Positions 16,858-27,628 are shown, counted from the stretch's first letter. The stretch: 64,000 nt of DNA from Rhodococcus tukisamuensis NBRC 100609 (GCF_001894985.1 NZ_BCXG01000019.1:1-64000); one strand, 5' to 3'. The notes: generated by a model from the sequence alone, not told the origin. Numbers and translations are program-made.

Positions 16858-17388
16858 ATGCAGATCACCGAGATGCAGCTCAACGAATTCTCGCGGGCAC
16901 GGTCCCGCACCCACGCCCGCGTCACCAGGTTCTGTCGGTCCGGTCTCGCGGCGGTGGTCACCGAACTGCGTCGCGACGGCGCCGCCGAGACCTCGGAGGA
17001 ACTGGCCGCCGCCCGCACGCTGCTCGCGTTGGGGATCGGCCAGATGTCCACCCTGACGTCGCTGCACGAGCACCCGTTCCAGGTGCAGCCCGTGTTCGGA
17101 GAGCAGGAGGTGCATGCGGACATCGGCCGGTTCGTCGCACACCCGGACCGGGTGCAGGTCTCCGCGGACCTGCCCGCGGACGCGCCGCACGGACCGGTGC
17201 GGATCGTCTGGTTCAACATGGACTCCCTGGTCGGCGGGACGCAGACCGTCGAACCGCACCTCGAGGGCGACGGGTCGTACCGGGCCGAGAGCGAGGTCCA
17301 GTCGGGTGTCGGCGTGGTGGTCGCGGGGCTGGTCCCCGCGGTCGACGAGGGTCAGGTCCGGGCCGGGTTCGCACTCGTCGCGGAGTGA
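16858..17388 (+). CDS. Hypothetical protein
   Basis: 176 residues, no signal peptide or membrane segment. The N-terminal half is helical (residues 1-65, rich in Arg/Ala). The C-terminal half looks beta-rich: PVRIVWFNMDSLVGG (about 122-136), ending in GVGVVVAGLVPAVDEGQVRAGFALV. I do not recognise the family. It starts from an ATG at 16858 and lies 92 bp upstream of the LuxR regulator on the same strand. Confidence 0.6.
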   Translation: MQITEMQLNEFSRARSRTHARVTRFCRSGLAAVVTELRRDGAAETSEELAAARTLLALGIGQMSTLTSLHEHPFQVQPVFGEQEVHADIGRFVAHPDRVQVSADLPADAPHGPVRIVWFNMDSLVGGTQTVEPHLEGDGSYRAESEVQSGVGVVVAGLVPAVDEGQVRAGFALVAE

Positions 17389-17480
17389 GCCCGGCCGGCC
17401 CGCGTGGCGCCGGATGCCGGAGTGGTGGGGGACGGACACCTTGTCCCGAGAAATGTCGGGCCAGGTCATAGACTCGGCAG

Positions 17481-20081
17481 ATGGTCGTCGCATGGTCCAC
17501 GGTGAACCGTGATGCGCAACTGCACACGGTGATGTCGGCTCTTCGCAACCGACGCGGCCCGTGGGGGGCCGTGCTGACAGGTGACGCCGGGGTGGGGAAG
17601 ACAACGTTGGCCCGCGACGCCGTCGAGGCGTTCGCGCCGCAGAGCCGGTGGGCGGCGGGCACCGAATCCGCACGCAGCGTTCCGTTGGGGGCGTTCGCGC
17701 ACGTGGTCGGGGTGTCCAGTCCGATGGAACCGGCGTCGGTGCTGCGCGCGGCCCGGGCACACCTGCAGGAGCTCGGCACCGACGTCGTGATCGGCGTCGA
17801 CGATGCGCACCTGCTGGACAAGCTTTCCGCCACCTTCGTGCATCAGCTGGCGGTCAATCGCATTGCGCCCCTTGTGGTTACCGTGCGCAACGGGGAGCAG
17901 GTGCCGGATGCGGTCACCGCCCTGTGGAAGGACGGGTTGCTCGAGCGGGTGGAGCTCGCGCCGTTCACGCTGGACGAGACCAGGGCGTTGGTGCAGTCGG
18001 TGCTCGGCGCGCCGGTCGAGGAGTCCAGCGTCAAGCGAATCCACGTGATGTCGGAGGGCAATCCGCTGTTCCTGCGGCACGTCGTCGACGGTGCGGTCGA
18101 GGTCGGGCGGCTGCGTGAGGTCGCCGGGGTGTGGCAGCTGCGCGGCGAGACGGTCGTCAACCCGCACCTGAGCACACTGATCGAGGCGCGCATCGACCAC
18201 CTGGATCCGGCATTGCGACACGTGTTGGAGCTGTTGGCCTTCCAGGAGCCGTTGTCGCTGGAGGTGCTCTCCACGCTGAGCGACCCCGCGACGGTGGAGG
18301 CAGCCGAGAGCGCGGGGCTGATCCGGGTGCGTCAGCGCGACGACACCGGGCTGACGGTGAAGCTCGCGCACCCGCTGTACGGCGAGGTGGTGCGTGCCGG
18401 CACCGGCGTCCTGGCGGCCCGGAGGCTCCGCGGCGAGCTGGCCCGGCAGATCGCCGCGCACCCGCCCGCCCACGTCAGCGACCGGATCCGGCTGGCGGCG
18501 CTGGCGTTGGACAGCGACTCGCCCCCCGAGCCCGACCTGCTGATCTCCGCGGCCAGCGCGGCGCTCACCCTCGGCGAGCTGGAGTTGGGGGAGCGGCTGG
18601 CCCGGGGCGCGATGGCGATGGGGGCCGGGTTCGCGGCGGCCCTGCCGTTGGCGAACACCTTGGCCTGGCAGGGACGTGGCGCCGAGGCGGAGGCCGTGCT
18701 GGGGCCGATCGACACCACGAACCTAGGCGAGTTCGACCTGCTGCTGTGGTGCCTGCCGCGCGCGGCGAATTTGTTCTGGATGCTGGGCAGGCCCGCCGAC
18801 GCGGCCGCGGTGATGGAGTCGACGCGCGCCCGGCTGACCCACCCGTCGGCGCTGAACCTGGTGGACGCGCTGGAGGCGATGTTCGCGGTGTACACCGTCC
18901 AGGCCGGGGCGACCACCCAGATCTACGACGTGATCGACTCGCCGCACGCGCTGCCGCTGGCGACGGCCTGGGCCGGTGCCAGCGGCGCCCTCGCCACCGC
19001 GTACCTGGGCCGGTTCGACGAGGTCGAGCCGTTCGCGGTGCGGGGGCTGGCGGCCGCGGCGCAGTCCGAGAGCGGGAATCTGCGTTTCACCATCGGACTC
19101 GGCCAGGTGTACACGCACAGCATGCGGGGCGATCTGGTGGCCGCGGGGGCCACGGCACGCGAGTACGCCGACTACGCGGAGATGCAGCAGCCGGGGCGCT
19201 CCCTCGGCGGGGTGCTGCTCGGGCGCGTGTACTACCTGCAGGGCGCGCTGTCGGCGGCGGAGACGGAATTCCGTCAGGCCGCCGCGGTGCTCGAGGGCAC
19301 CGGGTACTCGTGGGCGTTCCTGTCGGCGGCGTTCCTGTGCCAGACCCTCGCGGCGCGAGGCCTGGCCGTCGAGGCGCAGGAGGCGTTGATCCGGGCCGAG
19401 CGGCTCTTCGGCGTCAACACCGAGTTGTTCCGGTCGGACCTCGAGATGACCCGTGCCTGGGTGGCGGCTGTGGTGCGCGACCGCAACCGCGCGGTCGCGC
19501 ACGCGCGGACCGGGGCCCGTGTCGCGGCGGCGTCGGACCAGTTGGCGCAGGAGGCGTTGTGCCTGTACCTGGCGGCCCGCTTCGGCGACGGCAGTGTCGC
19601 CGACCGGCTCGGGCAGATCGCCGCGCGCGTGGACAGCCCCCTGATCTCGATGGGTGCCGCGCACGCCCGGGCGGTGGCCGACCGGGACGGGGACCGACTC
19701 GACGCACTCGCCGGCAAGCTGGAGGCCGTGGGCGCGCTGCTGGCGGCGGCCGACGCCTGGGCGCAGGCCGCGACGGCACACGCCGCGACGGGCAACCGCC
19801 GCGCCGAGCTGGCGTCCACCGCGTCGGCCAAGCGGCTGGCGGAGCGCTGCGACGGGGCGTCCACCCCGGCGCTGACGGCGGTCTCGAACCCGCTCCCACT
19901 GACCGGCCGGGAGCTCGAGGTGGCGTCGATGGTCGCGCAGGGGCTGTCCAACAAGGAGATTGCCGAGCAGCTGGTGGTGTCGGTGCGCACCGTGGAGGGC
20001 CACATCTACCGGTCCTGCACCAAGCTCGACGTGCCGGACCGGTCGGCGCTGGCCGCCGCGGTCCGGATCGAGGGCAGGTAG
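17481..20081 (+). CDS. Large LuxR-family (LAL) ATP-binding transcriptional regulator
   Basis: 866 residues, usual for the LAL class. An AAA-type NTPase domain occupies the N terminus, with Walker A GDAGVGKT (34-41) and a Walker B-like IGVDDAHLLD (about 94-103). A long helical repeat region resembling TPRs follows (about 300-790). The last 65 residues are a LuxR helix-turn-helix (LTGRELEVASMVAQGLSNKEIAEQL...VRTVEGHIY). Such proteins sense small ligands with ATP and activate nearby catabolic or biosynthetic genes. The four-gene hydrolase/GMC operon starts 82 bp downstream on the same strand and is the likely target. Confidence 0.85.
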   Translation: MVVAWSTVNRDAQLHTVMSALRNRRGPWGAVLTGDAGVGKTTLARDAVEAFAPQSRWAAGTESARSVPLGAFAHVVGVSSPMEPASVLRAARAHLQELGTDVVIGVDDAHLLDKLSATFVHQLAVNRIAPLVVTVRNGEQVPDAVTALWKDGLLERVELAPFTLDETRALVQSVLGAPVEESSVKRIHVMSEGNPLFLRHVVDGAVEVGRLREVAGVWQLRGETVVNPHLSTLIEARIDHLDPALRHVLELLAFQEPLSLEVLSTLSDPATVEAAESAGLIRVRQRDDTGLTVKLAHPLYGEVVRAGTGVLAARRLRGELARQIAAHPPAHVSDRIRLAALALDSDSPPEPDLLISAASAALTLGELELGERLARGAMAMGAGFAAALPLANTLAWQGRGAEAEAVLGPIDTTNLGEFDLLLWCLPRAANLFWMLGRPADAAAVMESTRARLTHPSALNLVDALEAMFAVYTVQAGATTQIYDVIDSPHALPLATAWAGASGALATAYLGRFDEVEPFAVRGLAAAAQSESGNLRFTIGLGQVYTHSMRGDLVAAGATAREYADYAEMQQPGRSLGGVLLGRVYYLQGALSAAETEFRQAAAVLEGTGYSWAFLSAAFLCQTLAARGLAVEAQEALIRAERLFGVNTELFRSDLEMTRAWVAAVVRDRNRAVAHARTGARVAAASDQLAQEALCLYLAARFGDGSVADRLGQIAARVDSPLISMGAAHARAVADRDGDRLDALAGKLEAVGALLAAADAWAQAATAHAATGNRRAELASTASAKRLAERCDGASTPALTAVSNPLPLTGRELEVASMVAQGLSNKEIAEQLVVSVRTVEGHIYRSCTKLDVPDRSALAAAVRIEGR

Positions 20082-20163
20082 CCCACTACCCGCGCGGGAG
20101 TCCGTCACCTCGGCAAGACTGATGGAGAGCGACGGCGATCTGCGAGTCCAGGAGGGAATGGCG

Positions 20164-21279
20164 ATGATGCGGCGTTCGCGTCCCGCGGGACCGGACCCGG
20201 CGCGTCTGGGCGGGGCGAAGTTCGCGCCCCCACCGGTGCGTGCCGCCGAGCCGGTGGTGTTCGAGACCGTGCCCTTCCGCACCACCGAGTCGCCGCCGCG
20301 TGAGCTGAACCTGCGGCACGTGGTCTCCGGCCCGCGACCGAGCCGGGGGCCCGTGCTGATGATCGCGGGCACGAGTGTGCGGGCGAACATCTTTTCGCCG
20401 CCGACCGAGGACACCCTGCCGGGAATGCTGTCCCGGGCCGGGTTCGACGTGTGGATCTCGAACTGGCGGGCCAGTTTCGAATTCGCGCCGAGCCGGTTCT
20501 ACCTCGACGACGCCGCGGTCCACGACCACCCGGCGGCGGTCGCGACGGTGCTCGCGGCGACCGGTGCGCAGACCCTCAAGGCCGTCGTGCACTGCCAGGG
20601 GTCCACCAGTTTCATGATGTCCCTGATCGCGGGACTCGTGCCGGAGGTGACCACCGTGGTGAGCAACTCGGTGGCGCTGCACCCGCAGTTTCCCACCCTG
20701 GCGTTCCTGAAACTGCCGCTGGCCGTGGCCACCTTCGGGAAGGTCATGCCGTACTTCAACCCGCAGTGGGGCCTGCACGCATCCGGGTTCTGGCCCAAGG
20801 TGTTCGACTGGGCGGTGCGGGCGACGCACCACGAGTGCAACAACGCGGTGTGCAAGCACACCAGCTTCACCTACGGCAGCGGCTTCCCGACGTTGTGGTC
20901 CCACGAGAACCTCGACGAGGCCACGCACGAGTGGATCAAGGGTGAGTTCGGATTCGTCCCCGTCACCTTCTTCGAGCAGATGGAGAAGTGCGCGCTGCAC
21001 GGAAAGCTGATGTCGATGGGTGTCTACGACGAACTGCCGGAGGACATGCTGGCCCAGCCGCCCCAGACCGGCGCCCGGTTCGTGTTCATGACCGGCGACC
21101 AGAACCGGACGTTCCTGCCGTCGGGCATGGCGAAGACCTTCGACTACTTCGATGCGATTGCGCCGGGGCGCCACGTCTTCCAGCAGATGGCCGGGTACGG
21201 CCACCTCGACGTGTTCCTCGGCCGACATGCGGCCCGCGACGTCTTCCCGTTCATCGTCGACGAACTGGGCAGGGACTGA
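20164..21279 (+). CDS. Alpha/beta hydrolase with Cys nucleophile (GMC-oxidoreductase-associated)
   Basis: 371 residues. The nucleophile elbow is VHCQGS, so the predicted triad is Cys144, Asp312 (MTGDQNRTF) and His347 (GYGHLDVF) instead of the usual Ser triad. From memory, this HCxGS elbow is typical of hydrolases found beside, or fused to, cholesterol-oxidase-like GMC enzymes. The substrate is probably a steroid or other lipid ester or lactone. I chose the ATG at 20164, 8 nt after GGAGG at 20151-20155; the ATG at 20158 is too close to that site. Its stop lies 1 bp before the next start. Confidence 0.75.
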   Translation: MMRRSRPAGPDPARLGGAKFAPPPVRAAEPVVFETVPFRTTESPPRELNLRHVVSGPRPSRGPVLMIAGTSVRANIFSPPTEDTLPGMLSRAGFDVWISNWRASFEFAPSRFYLDDAAVHDHPAAVATVLAATGAQTLKAVVHCQGSTSFMMSLIAGLVPEVTTVVSNSVALHPQFPTLAFLKLPLAVATFGKVMPYFNPQWGLHASGFWPKVFDWAVRATHHECNNAVCKHTSFTYGSGFPTLWSHENLDEATHEWIKGEFGFVPVTFFEQMEKCALHGKLMSMGVYDELPEDMLAQPPQTGARFVFMTGDQNRTFLPSGMAKTFDYFDAIAPGRHVFQQMAGYGHLDVFLGRHAARDVFPFIVDELGRD

Positions 21280-21280
21280 C

Positions 21281-21643
21281 ATGCCGCGCTCGCTGCTGTG
21301 GAGCCACCTGGTGCTGCTCGGATGCGCCTCCCTGCTCGCGGGGTCGGCCGTCGCGGCCGCGCTGACGCCGGGCGGCAGCGGCCCGCGGCCACTGCCCGAC
21401 GGCGTGTTCCTGGCCGTGTCGCTGCTCGCGTTGGTGACCGGGCTGCTGATGGCAGGGACGGAGTGGCTCAGCGGACTGGGCTGGCCGCCGCGGGTGGCGG
21501 TGGTCGCCGGGCTGGTGGCGATGGCCGTTGCCTACCAGTCGGATTCGCTGGGTGCGGTCGCCGTGGCGGCGTGGTGCGTTCAGTGGTGTGCGGTCGCGTA
21601 CTGGTTCTACCGGCTGGCCTTCGACGCGAGGGCGGACCGGTGA
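21281..21643 (+). CDS. Small membrane protein of the hydrolase/GMC operon
   Basis: 120 residues with about four hydrophobic segments (LVLLGCASLLAGSAVAAAL, VFLAVSLLALVTGLLMA, VAVVAGLVAMAVAY, LGAVAVAAWCVQWCAVAYW). No family recognised. The ATG is 1 bp past the hydrolase stop and its own stop overlaps the next start by 4 nt (GTGA), so translation is coupled. It probably anchors or partners the neighbouring enzymes at the membrane; that is inference. Confidence 0.65.
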   Translation: MPRSLLWSHLVLLGCASLLAGSAVAAALTPGGSGPRPLPDGVFLAVSLLALVTGLLMAGTEWLSGLGWPPRVAVVAGLVAMAVAYQSDSLGAVAVAAWCVQWCAVAYWFYRLAFDARADR

Positions 21644-22260
21644 CCGGGGCGGGCGGGGCGACCGGTGTCCGCTTCGACGAGGTGATGACCGGCCGCCTCG
21701 CGCTCGGGGAGACGGACCCGCGGGCCGGATACCGCAGCCCCGGCGCGGTGGGGGTGGTGCTGCGCGGCCGGATCCGGATCGCGGACGTCGACGCCTTTCT
21801 CGAGGACCCCGCGCACGGCGCGGAACTGCTGGGGGACGTGGACATCCCGGTGCTCGGCGGGCGGTTCGAGTCGGAGGCGGGCCGGTTCGGGCTGTTCGTG
21901 CCGAGCGGCAGTGCCCGGCTCACCCACATGGTCTACCAGTCGCGGGTGGTGATCGACGGCCGACCGCACTGGTTCCACGGGCACAAGGAGATTCGGGTCG
22001 CCGGCCCGTGGCGGCTGTGGCCGGCGACCACCACCCTGCTGGTGACGTTGCACGACGGGGCAGGGCAGGCAGAGGACGCCGGACCGGTGATCGGCGCGGG
22101 GGTGCTGCGGCTGCGGCCGACGGACTTCCTGTCGCTGCTCGGCTCGCTCCGGGCCACCGGCGGCGCGACGGTGCGTCGGCGATGGTCGGCCCGCGGCCGG
22201 TTCGCCGCCTTCTTCGCCGGGGGCCTGGTCTCGACGTACCTGCTCCGGAGGCGGGCATGA
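21640..22260 (+). CDS. GMC-oxidoreductase-associated domain protein
   Basis: 206 residues, soluble, beta-rich. It reads FDEVMTGRLALGETDPRAGY, then VVLRGRIRIADVDAFLEDPAHGAELLGDVDIPVLGG, HMVYQSRVVIDGRPHWFHGHKEIR and TTLLVTLHDGA. I recall this domain type as part of long polypeptides that also carry a GMC oxidoreductase and an alpha/beta hydrolase; here it is a separate gene between them. Specific function unknown. The GTG start overlaps the upstream stop and its own stop overlaps the GMC start (ATGA). Confidence 0.65.
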   Translation: MTGAGGATGVRFDEVMTGRLALGETDPRAGYRSPGAVGVVLRGRIRIADVDAFLEDPAHGAELLGDVDIPVLGGRFESEAGRFGLFVPSGSARLTHMVYQSRVVIDGRPHWFHGHKEIRVAGPWRLWPATTTLLVTLHDGAGQAEDAGPVIGAGVLRLRPTDFLSLLGSLRATGGATVRRRWSARGRFAAFFAGGLVSTYLLRRRA

Positions 22261-23870
22261 GCGGGCGGGGGAGGGCGGCGGCGAGCTACGACGTGGTGAT
22301 CGTGGGCAGCGGGTTCGGGGGTGCGGTGGCGGCGTGCCGGCTGTCCGCGGCGGGGCGCAGCGTCCTGGTCCTCGAACGCGGGCGCCGTTGGGACCCGGCG
22401 ACTTTCCCCCGTCGGCTCCGCGACCCGTGGCTCTTCGACGGCCGGGTTCCGCACCGGCGCAACGGCTGGCTGGAGGTGCGCTGGCTGGACCAGATGCTGG
22501 TGGGTCTGGGTGCCGGGGTGGGCGGCGGGTCGCTGATCTACGCCAACGTGTGCATCGACGCCCGGCCGGAGACCTTCCGATCGGGTTGGCCGTCGGCGAT
22601 CACGGCGGCGGAACTCGAGCCGCACTACCGGGCGGTCGGCGAGATGCTGCGGCCGACCACGGTTCCGGAGGGCCAGCACCCGGTGCGGCTCGACCTGATG
22701 CGCCGGGCGGCCGGCGAACTGGAGGACGGTGCGCGATTCCGGAAGGTGCCGCTGGCCGTCAGCTTCCGGGAGGACCTGGTGCTCGACGGCGCGGCACCGC
22801 CCGGGCTCGGGGCGTCGATGGAGTTCCTCAACGCGCACGGCGTGCGGCAGGGCACCTGCGTGCACTGCGGCAGCTGCGACGTCGGCTGCCCGGTCCGGGC
22901 GAAGAACACCCTGGACATGAACTACCTTGCCGAGGCAGAGAATTCGGGGAACGCGACGATCTCGCCGTTGTCGCTGGTCCGGACCCTCTCGCGGGAGCCG
23001 GGCGGTGGCTGGCGGGTGCACTACGACCACCTGGAGGACGGTCGCCGGCGGCCCGACTCGGTGGTGGCCCGGCGGGTGATCCTGGCGGCCGGTTCCCTCG
23101 GGACCACCGAGTTGCTGCTGCGCGCGCGGGACGACTACGGCACCCTGCCCGGGCTGCCGCGGGCGCTCGGTCGCGGGTGGAGCTCGAACGGGGACTTCCT
23201 CACCCCTTCCCGGCACCGTGGCCAGGTGGTTGCGCCCACCGTCGGGCCCACCATCACCTCGGCAATCGACCACCTCGACGGGGATCGTGGGCGCAGGTAC
23301 TTCGTCGAGGACGGCGGTCTCCCCAACCTGTTCCGGAACGCGTACGAGGCGCGGCTGCGCGGCGGCGGCGGCACGTCGTGGCAGCGTTGGTACTGGGAAA
23401 GGCTCGCCAGGGCAGGTGAACTCCGTACGGTGATGCCCTGGTTCGGGCAGTCGATCGACGCGGCGGACGGGGTGTTCCGGCTGCGGCGGTCCCGGGTGCG
23501 TCCGCGGCGCAAGGTGATGAAACTGAACTGGAACCCTTACCGAACCGAGACGGTCATCGTCGCGATGGCGGCCGAGCACGAGCGGTTGGCGAAGGCGACC
23601 GGGGGCGACGTGCTGCCGCTCGCGAGCTGGAAGTGGCTCCGCGCCCTGGCGACGCCGCATCCGCTCGGCGGGTGCAACATGGCCGCCGCGCCGGGGGCCG
23701 GCGTCGTCGACCACGCGGGAAGGGTGTTCGGTCACGACGGGTTGTACGTGATGGACGGTTCGGTCATCCCCAGGGCGATAGGCAGGAACCCCTCGAAGAC
23801 GATCGCCGCGGTCGCCGAGCGGGCGGTCGCGTTGCTGCTCGAGGAACCGGAGCAGAGGCGGATCGAGTAG
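22257..23870 (+). CDS. GMC-family FAD oxidoreductase, cholesterol-oxidase type
   Basis: 537 residues. The FAD-binding GSGFGG (17-22) and ERG (about 40-42) are followed by GLGAGVGGGSLIYAN. A Cys cluster CVHCGSCDVGC (Cys201, 204, 207, 211), seen in the ChoD-like branch, comes next, then the C-terminal HPLGGCNM and the GMC signature DGSVIPRAIGRNPSKTIAA. The likely reaction is oxidation of a secondary alcohol on a sterol or similar lipid. No secretion signal is visible, so it acts inside the cell. It closes the overlapping four-gene operon. Confidence 0.85.
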   Translation: MSGRGRAAASYDVVIVGSGFGGAVAACRLSAAGRSVLVLERGRRWDPATFPRRLRDPWLFDGRVPHRRNGWLEVRWLDQMLVGLGAGVGGGSLIYANVCIDARPETFRSGWPSAITAAELEPHYRAVGEMLRPTTVPEGQHPVRLDLMRRAAGELEDGARFRKVPLAVSFREDLVLDGAAPPGLGASMEFLNAHGVRQGTCVHCGSCDVGCPVRAKNTLDMNYLAEAENSGNATISPLSLVRTLSREPGGGWRVHYDHLEDGRRRPDSVVARRVILAAGSLGTTELLLRARDDYGTLPGLPRALGRGWSSNGDFLTPSRHRGQVVAPTVGPTITSAIDHLDGDRGRRYFVEDGGLPNLFRNAYEARLRGGGGTSWQRWYWERLARAGELRTVMPWFGQSIDAADGVFRLRRSRVRPRRKVMKLNWNPYRTETVIVAMAAEHERLAKATGGDVLPLASWKWLRALATPHPLGGCNMAAAPGAGVVDHAGRVFGHDGLYVMDGSVIPRAIGRNPSKTIAAVAERAVALLLEEPEQRRIE

Positions 23871-23962
23871 TCGTCTACGGGTGCTCGTGTCGGTCCCTGG
23901 TGGCATGCTTGAACCCGAGGCGGAAGACATTCGTGGTGCGGATGAATCCGAGGTGAGTGGCG

Positions 23963-24310
23963 ATGACAACCGTGACAGTCACGATGGTCAACACGACCAA
24001 TGAGGAACTGCTGCTCGACCCCGTCGAGTTCGGCTACCCGCTGCTGCCGGGTCTGGAGCGACGCAAGGCCCCCAACCGGGTCGGTCCGCACGCTTCGGGC
24101 GAGTTCGTGATGCGCCGCGGCCTGAGCTTTCTGCTCGGTGGAGACGCGGACCGCCCGATCTACGTTCAGGTCGACGGCGCGGTCTGGTCGACCCCGGCCT
24201 GCGTGGTGCGGTCCAACGCAGGGGAGCGGGGGCTCGAGGTCCAGGTCAGTCCCGCGCCGTGGTTGCACGGCAATGGGCGTCACGGGCGCAAGCCGTCGCG
24301 CACGCCCTGA
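23963..24310 (+). CDS. Hypothetical small protein
   Basis: 115 residues from the ATG at 23963, which sits 5 nt after AGGTGAG; a GTG at 23957 also opens the frame. No signal peptide or membrane segment. The sequence looks like a small beta-sandwich (TVTVTMVNTTNEELLLDP, then PIYVQVDGAVWSTPACVV). The N terminus resembles immunoglobulin-like folds. Not recognised further. Confidence 0.5.
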   Translation: MTTVTVTMVNTTNEELLLDPVEFGYPLLPGLERRKAPNRVGPHASGEFVMRRGLSFLLGGDADRPIYVQVDGAVWSTPACVVRSNAGERGLEVQVSPAPWLHGNGRHGRKPSRTP

Positions 24311-25828
<1,518 letters not shown>

Positions 25829-25854
25829 CCTCAGCGTCGACACAATCGCCCGCC

Positions 25855-25896
25855 GACAACTCTGCCCCGCGTACCCGTACGCGGGGCAGGGTTGTC
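25855..25896. terminator. Long palindrome between convergent purA and tyrosinase-like gene
   Basis: A 13-bp perfect stem (CTGCCCCGCGTAC at 25862-25874, partner at 25877-25889) with a 2-nt loop is extended by a second 6-bp stem (GACAAC / GTTGTC) past one T-G pair, giving about 20 paired positions. It lies 26 bp after the purA stop and 22 bp from the convergent gene's stop. There is no long T-tract, so it is probably a two-way, structure-driven terminator. Confidence 0.75.
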
Positions 25897-25918
25897 TCTG
25901 GAGGCGTTGTCTCTGCGC

Positions 25919-27628
25919 TCAGCCGACCAGCAGCTCGGCCCGACCGATGTGCAGCGGACGCTCGGTGGCCGTCGGCAGCCCACACTCCGCGGCCCGCTCG
26001 TTCGCCCCGGTGGTCGGCAGCACCGCTTGCACGGTGACGGTCAGCGACCGCGGGTCCCACCGCCGTGCGGGCGCGAGGATCTGCACCAGCGCGGTGACGT
26101 CGAAGGTGAACCCCACCGCGGCCCTCACCGGCCCCGCGTCGGGGTCGGCGTCGAGGCCGAACGCCGCGAAGGTGCCGGCCAGGTGCTGGTCCGGGAGGGC
26201 ATCGGCGGTCGGGTCGGGGACGTTGAGGTACACCTGGTAGGCGACGCCGGGGGTGCGGTCCGCCGCGAGTCCGTCGACGGCGAGCAGCACCGCCCCGAAG
26301 CCCGCGGCGGCGGCGGTGTCCGGCGCGTGCGCCACCGCCTCCACACAGCTGTCGGGGACGACGAGTTGCGTGGTGACCCGACCCGTCACCTCGAACGGGC
26401 CGTCGGTGGCGGCGACGCGCATCGGTGTCGGCGCGATGGCGACCAGGCGCCGCGAGGAGGCCGACGCCTGCGGCTGGTCGTCGTAGCGGTAGCCGAGTTG
26501 CTCCGCATGGTCGAGGACGTCGCCTACCCGGCAGCGCACCGGCGTCCCGGCCGGGTCGAAGAATTCGAACTCCGCATCGATCCAGGCCGGGTCCGACGGG
26601 TTCGAGTGGCGTTCGAGCCACTGCACCCACAGCCGGTCGAGGTTTGCGTGATGCAGCCAGTACACCGGGTCGAGGGCGCCGCGGACGGCGCTGCTCATCA
26701 GGGCGCCGGGCTCCGAGTCGCACCCGCTGCCGCCCACGGCGACGCGCACGCTGCCGTGCGGCACGTTCTCGAGCTGACCGGAGAACCCGGTGCGGTTCGG
26801 CTCCGCGAACGACGGCTGCCACATGGCGGTGAACGTGGAGGTGATGCTCGGGCTCAACGCGGCGCCCGCCATCACGTCGGCGTTGCGCAGCGGGGACGGC
26901 AGGGCCAGCGGGTTCGGCGAGCCGTCCGGCAGCCGGAGGCCGGTGTCGCGGAACGGGTGTGGCAGCGCGTTCTGCGGGGCGGGGTTGCCGTAGTTCCAGT
27001 AGGGCAACGCGAAGTCGGTGGGCCCGCCGTTGGCGGCGACGGTGTCCCGGACGATCAGCTCGAAGTAGTGCAGGTGCATCCGGTGCCAGGGTAGGAAGAA
27101 CCAGTTGCCGCGGCCGCTGCTCGCGGCGCCCGCAGCGGCGACGGCGGCGCCGAAATGCGCTCGTAGCCCGGCCTGGAAGGCCCAACTGGTGGGGTCGTGC
27201 GCCGGCCGCGACTGCATCGTCCGCACCGCCTCTGCGTAGGCCAGCAGGGTGGGGTCCCAGGACGCGTCGGTGCTCAGCCGCCAAACGTTGCGGCGGACCC
27301 GTGGCTGCGGGTCCGCCGCTCGGCTCTCCGCCGTCGCCTGCAGGCGGTCCAGGTGCAACACGATCTCCGGTCCCGCCACGTCCGTCGCGCTCGTCTCCGG
27401 CTCGCCGAGCACCGTGACCTTGAACCGGCGGACGGCGGCGGCGGTCTCCGCGCAGTAGGTCGGTGCCAGGTCCTGCGCGGGCAAGCAGTGCGGGTCCCAG
27501 TTGCGTAGCGCCGTCTGCAGCTTGCCGACCGCGTCCCCCGACGCGTTGCGGGCAGTCGACATGCGGTCGAGTCCGCCGGCGATTGCGGTCAGCACGACGT
27601 CGCCATGGAACAGGACAGAACAGATCAT
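25919..27628 (-). CDS. Tyrosinase-family protein with PGBD-like N terminus; three Cu ligands replaced
   Basis: 569 residues. Residues 8-96 resemble a peptidoglycan-binding-like helical module (GDAVGKLQTAL...TAAAVRRFK...DVAGPEIVLHLD). Residues about 110-345 are a plant-PPO/tyrosinase core with NWFFLPWHRMHLHYFE and DPVYWLHHANLDRLW, followed by a PPO-type C-terminal beta domain. By motif alignment three of the six expected copper-binding His are Arg: 156 (QAGLRAH), 173 (GRGNWFFLPWH) and 295 (PHGSVRVAVGG). His182, His291 and His326/327 remain. Normal binuclear-copper chemistry is therefore doubtful. The ATG at 27628 has GGGGAG 7 nt upstream. No signal peptide. Confidence 0.8.
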   Translation of the reverse strand: MICSVLFHGDVVLTAIAGGLDRMSTARNASGDAVGKLQTALRNWDPHCLPAQDLAPTYCAETAAAVRRFKVTVLGEPETSATDVAGPEIVLHLDRLQATAESRAADPQPRVRRNVWRLSTDASWDPTLLAYAEAVRTMQSRPAHDPTSWAFQAGLRAHFGAAVAAAGAASSGRGNWFFLPWHRMHLHYFELIVRDTVAANGGPTDFALPYWNYGNPAPQNALPHPFRDTGLRLPDGSPNPLALPSPLRNADVMAGAALSPSITSTFTAMWQPSFAEPNRTGFSGQLENVPHGSVRVAVGGSGCDSEPGALMSSAVRGALDPVYWLHHANLDRLWVQWLERHSNPSDPAWIDAEFEFFDPAGTPVRCRVGDVLDHAEQLGYRYDDQPQASASSRRLVAIAPTPMRVAATDGPFEVTGRVTTQLVVPDSCVEAVAHAPDTAAAAGFGAVLLAVDGLAADRTPGVAYQVYLNVPDPTADALPDQHLAGTFAAFGLDADPDAGPVRAAVGFTFDVTALVQILAPARRWDPRSLTVTVQAVLPTTGANERAAECGLPTATERPLHIGRAELLVG

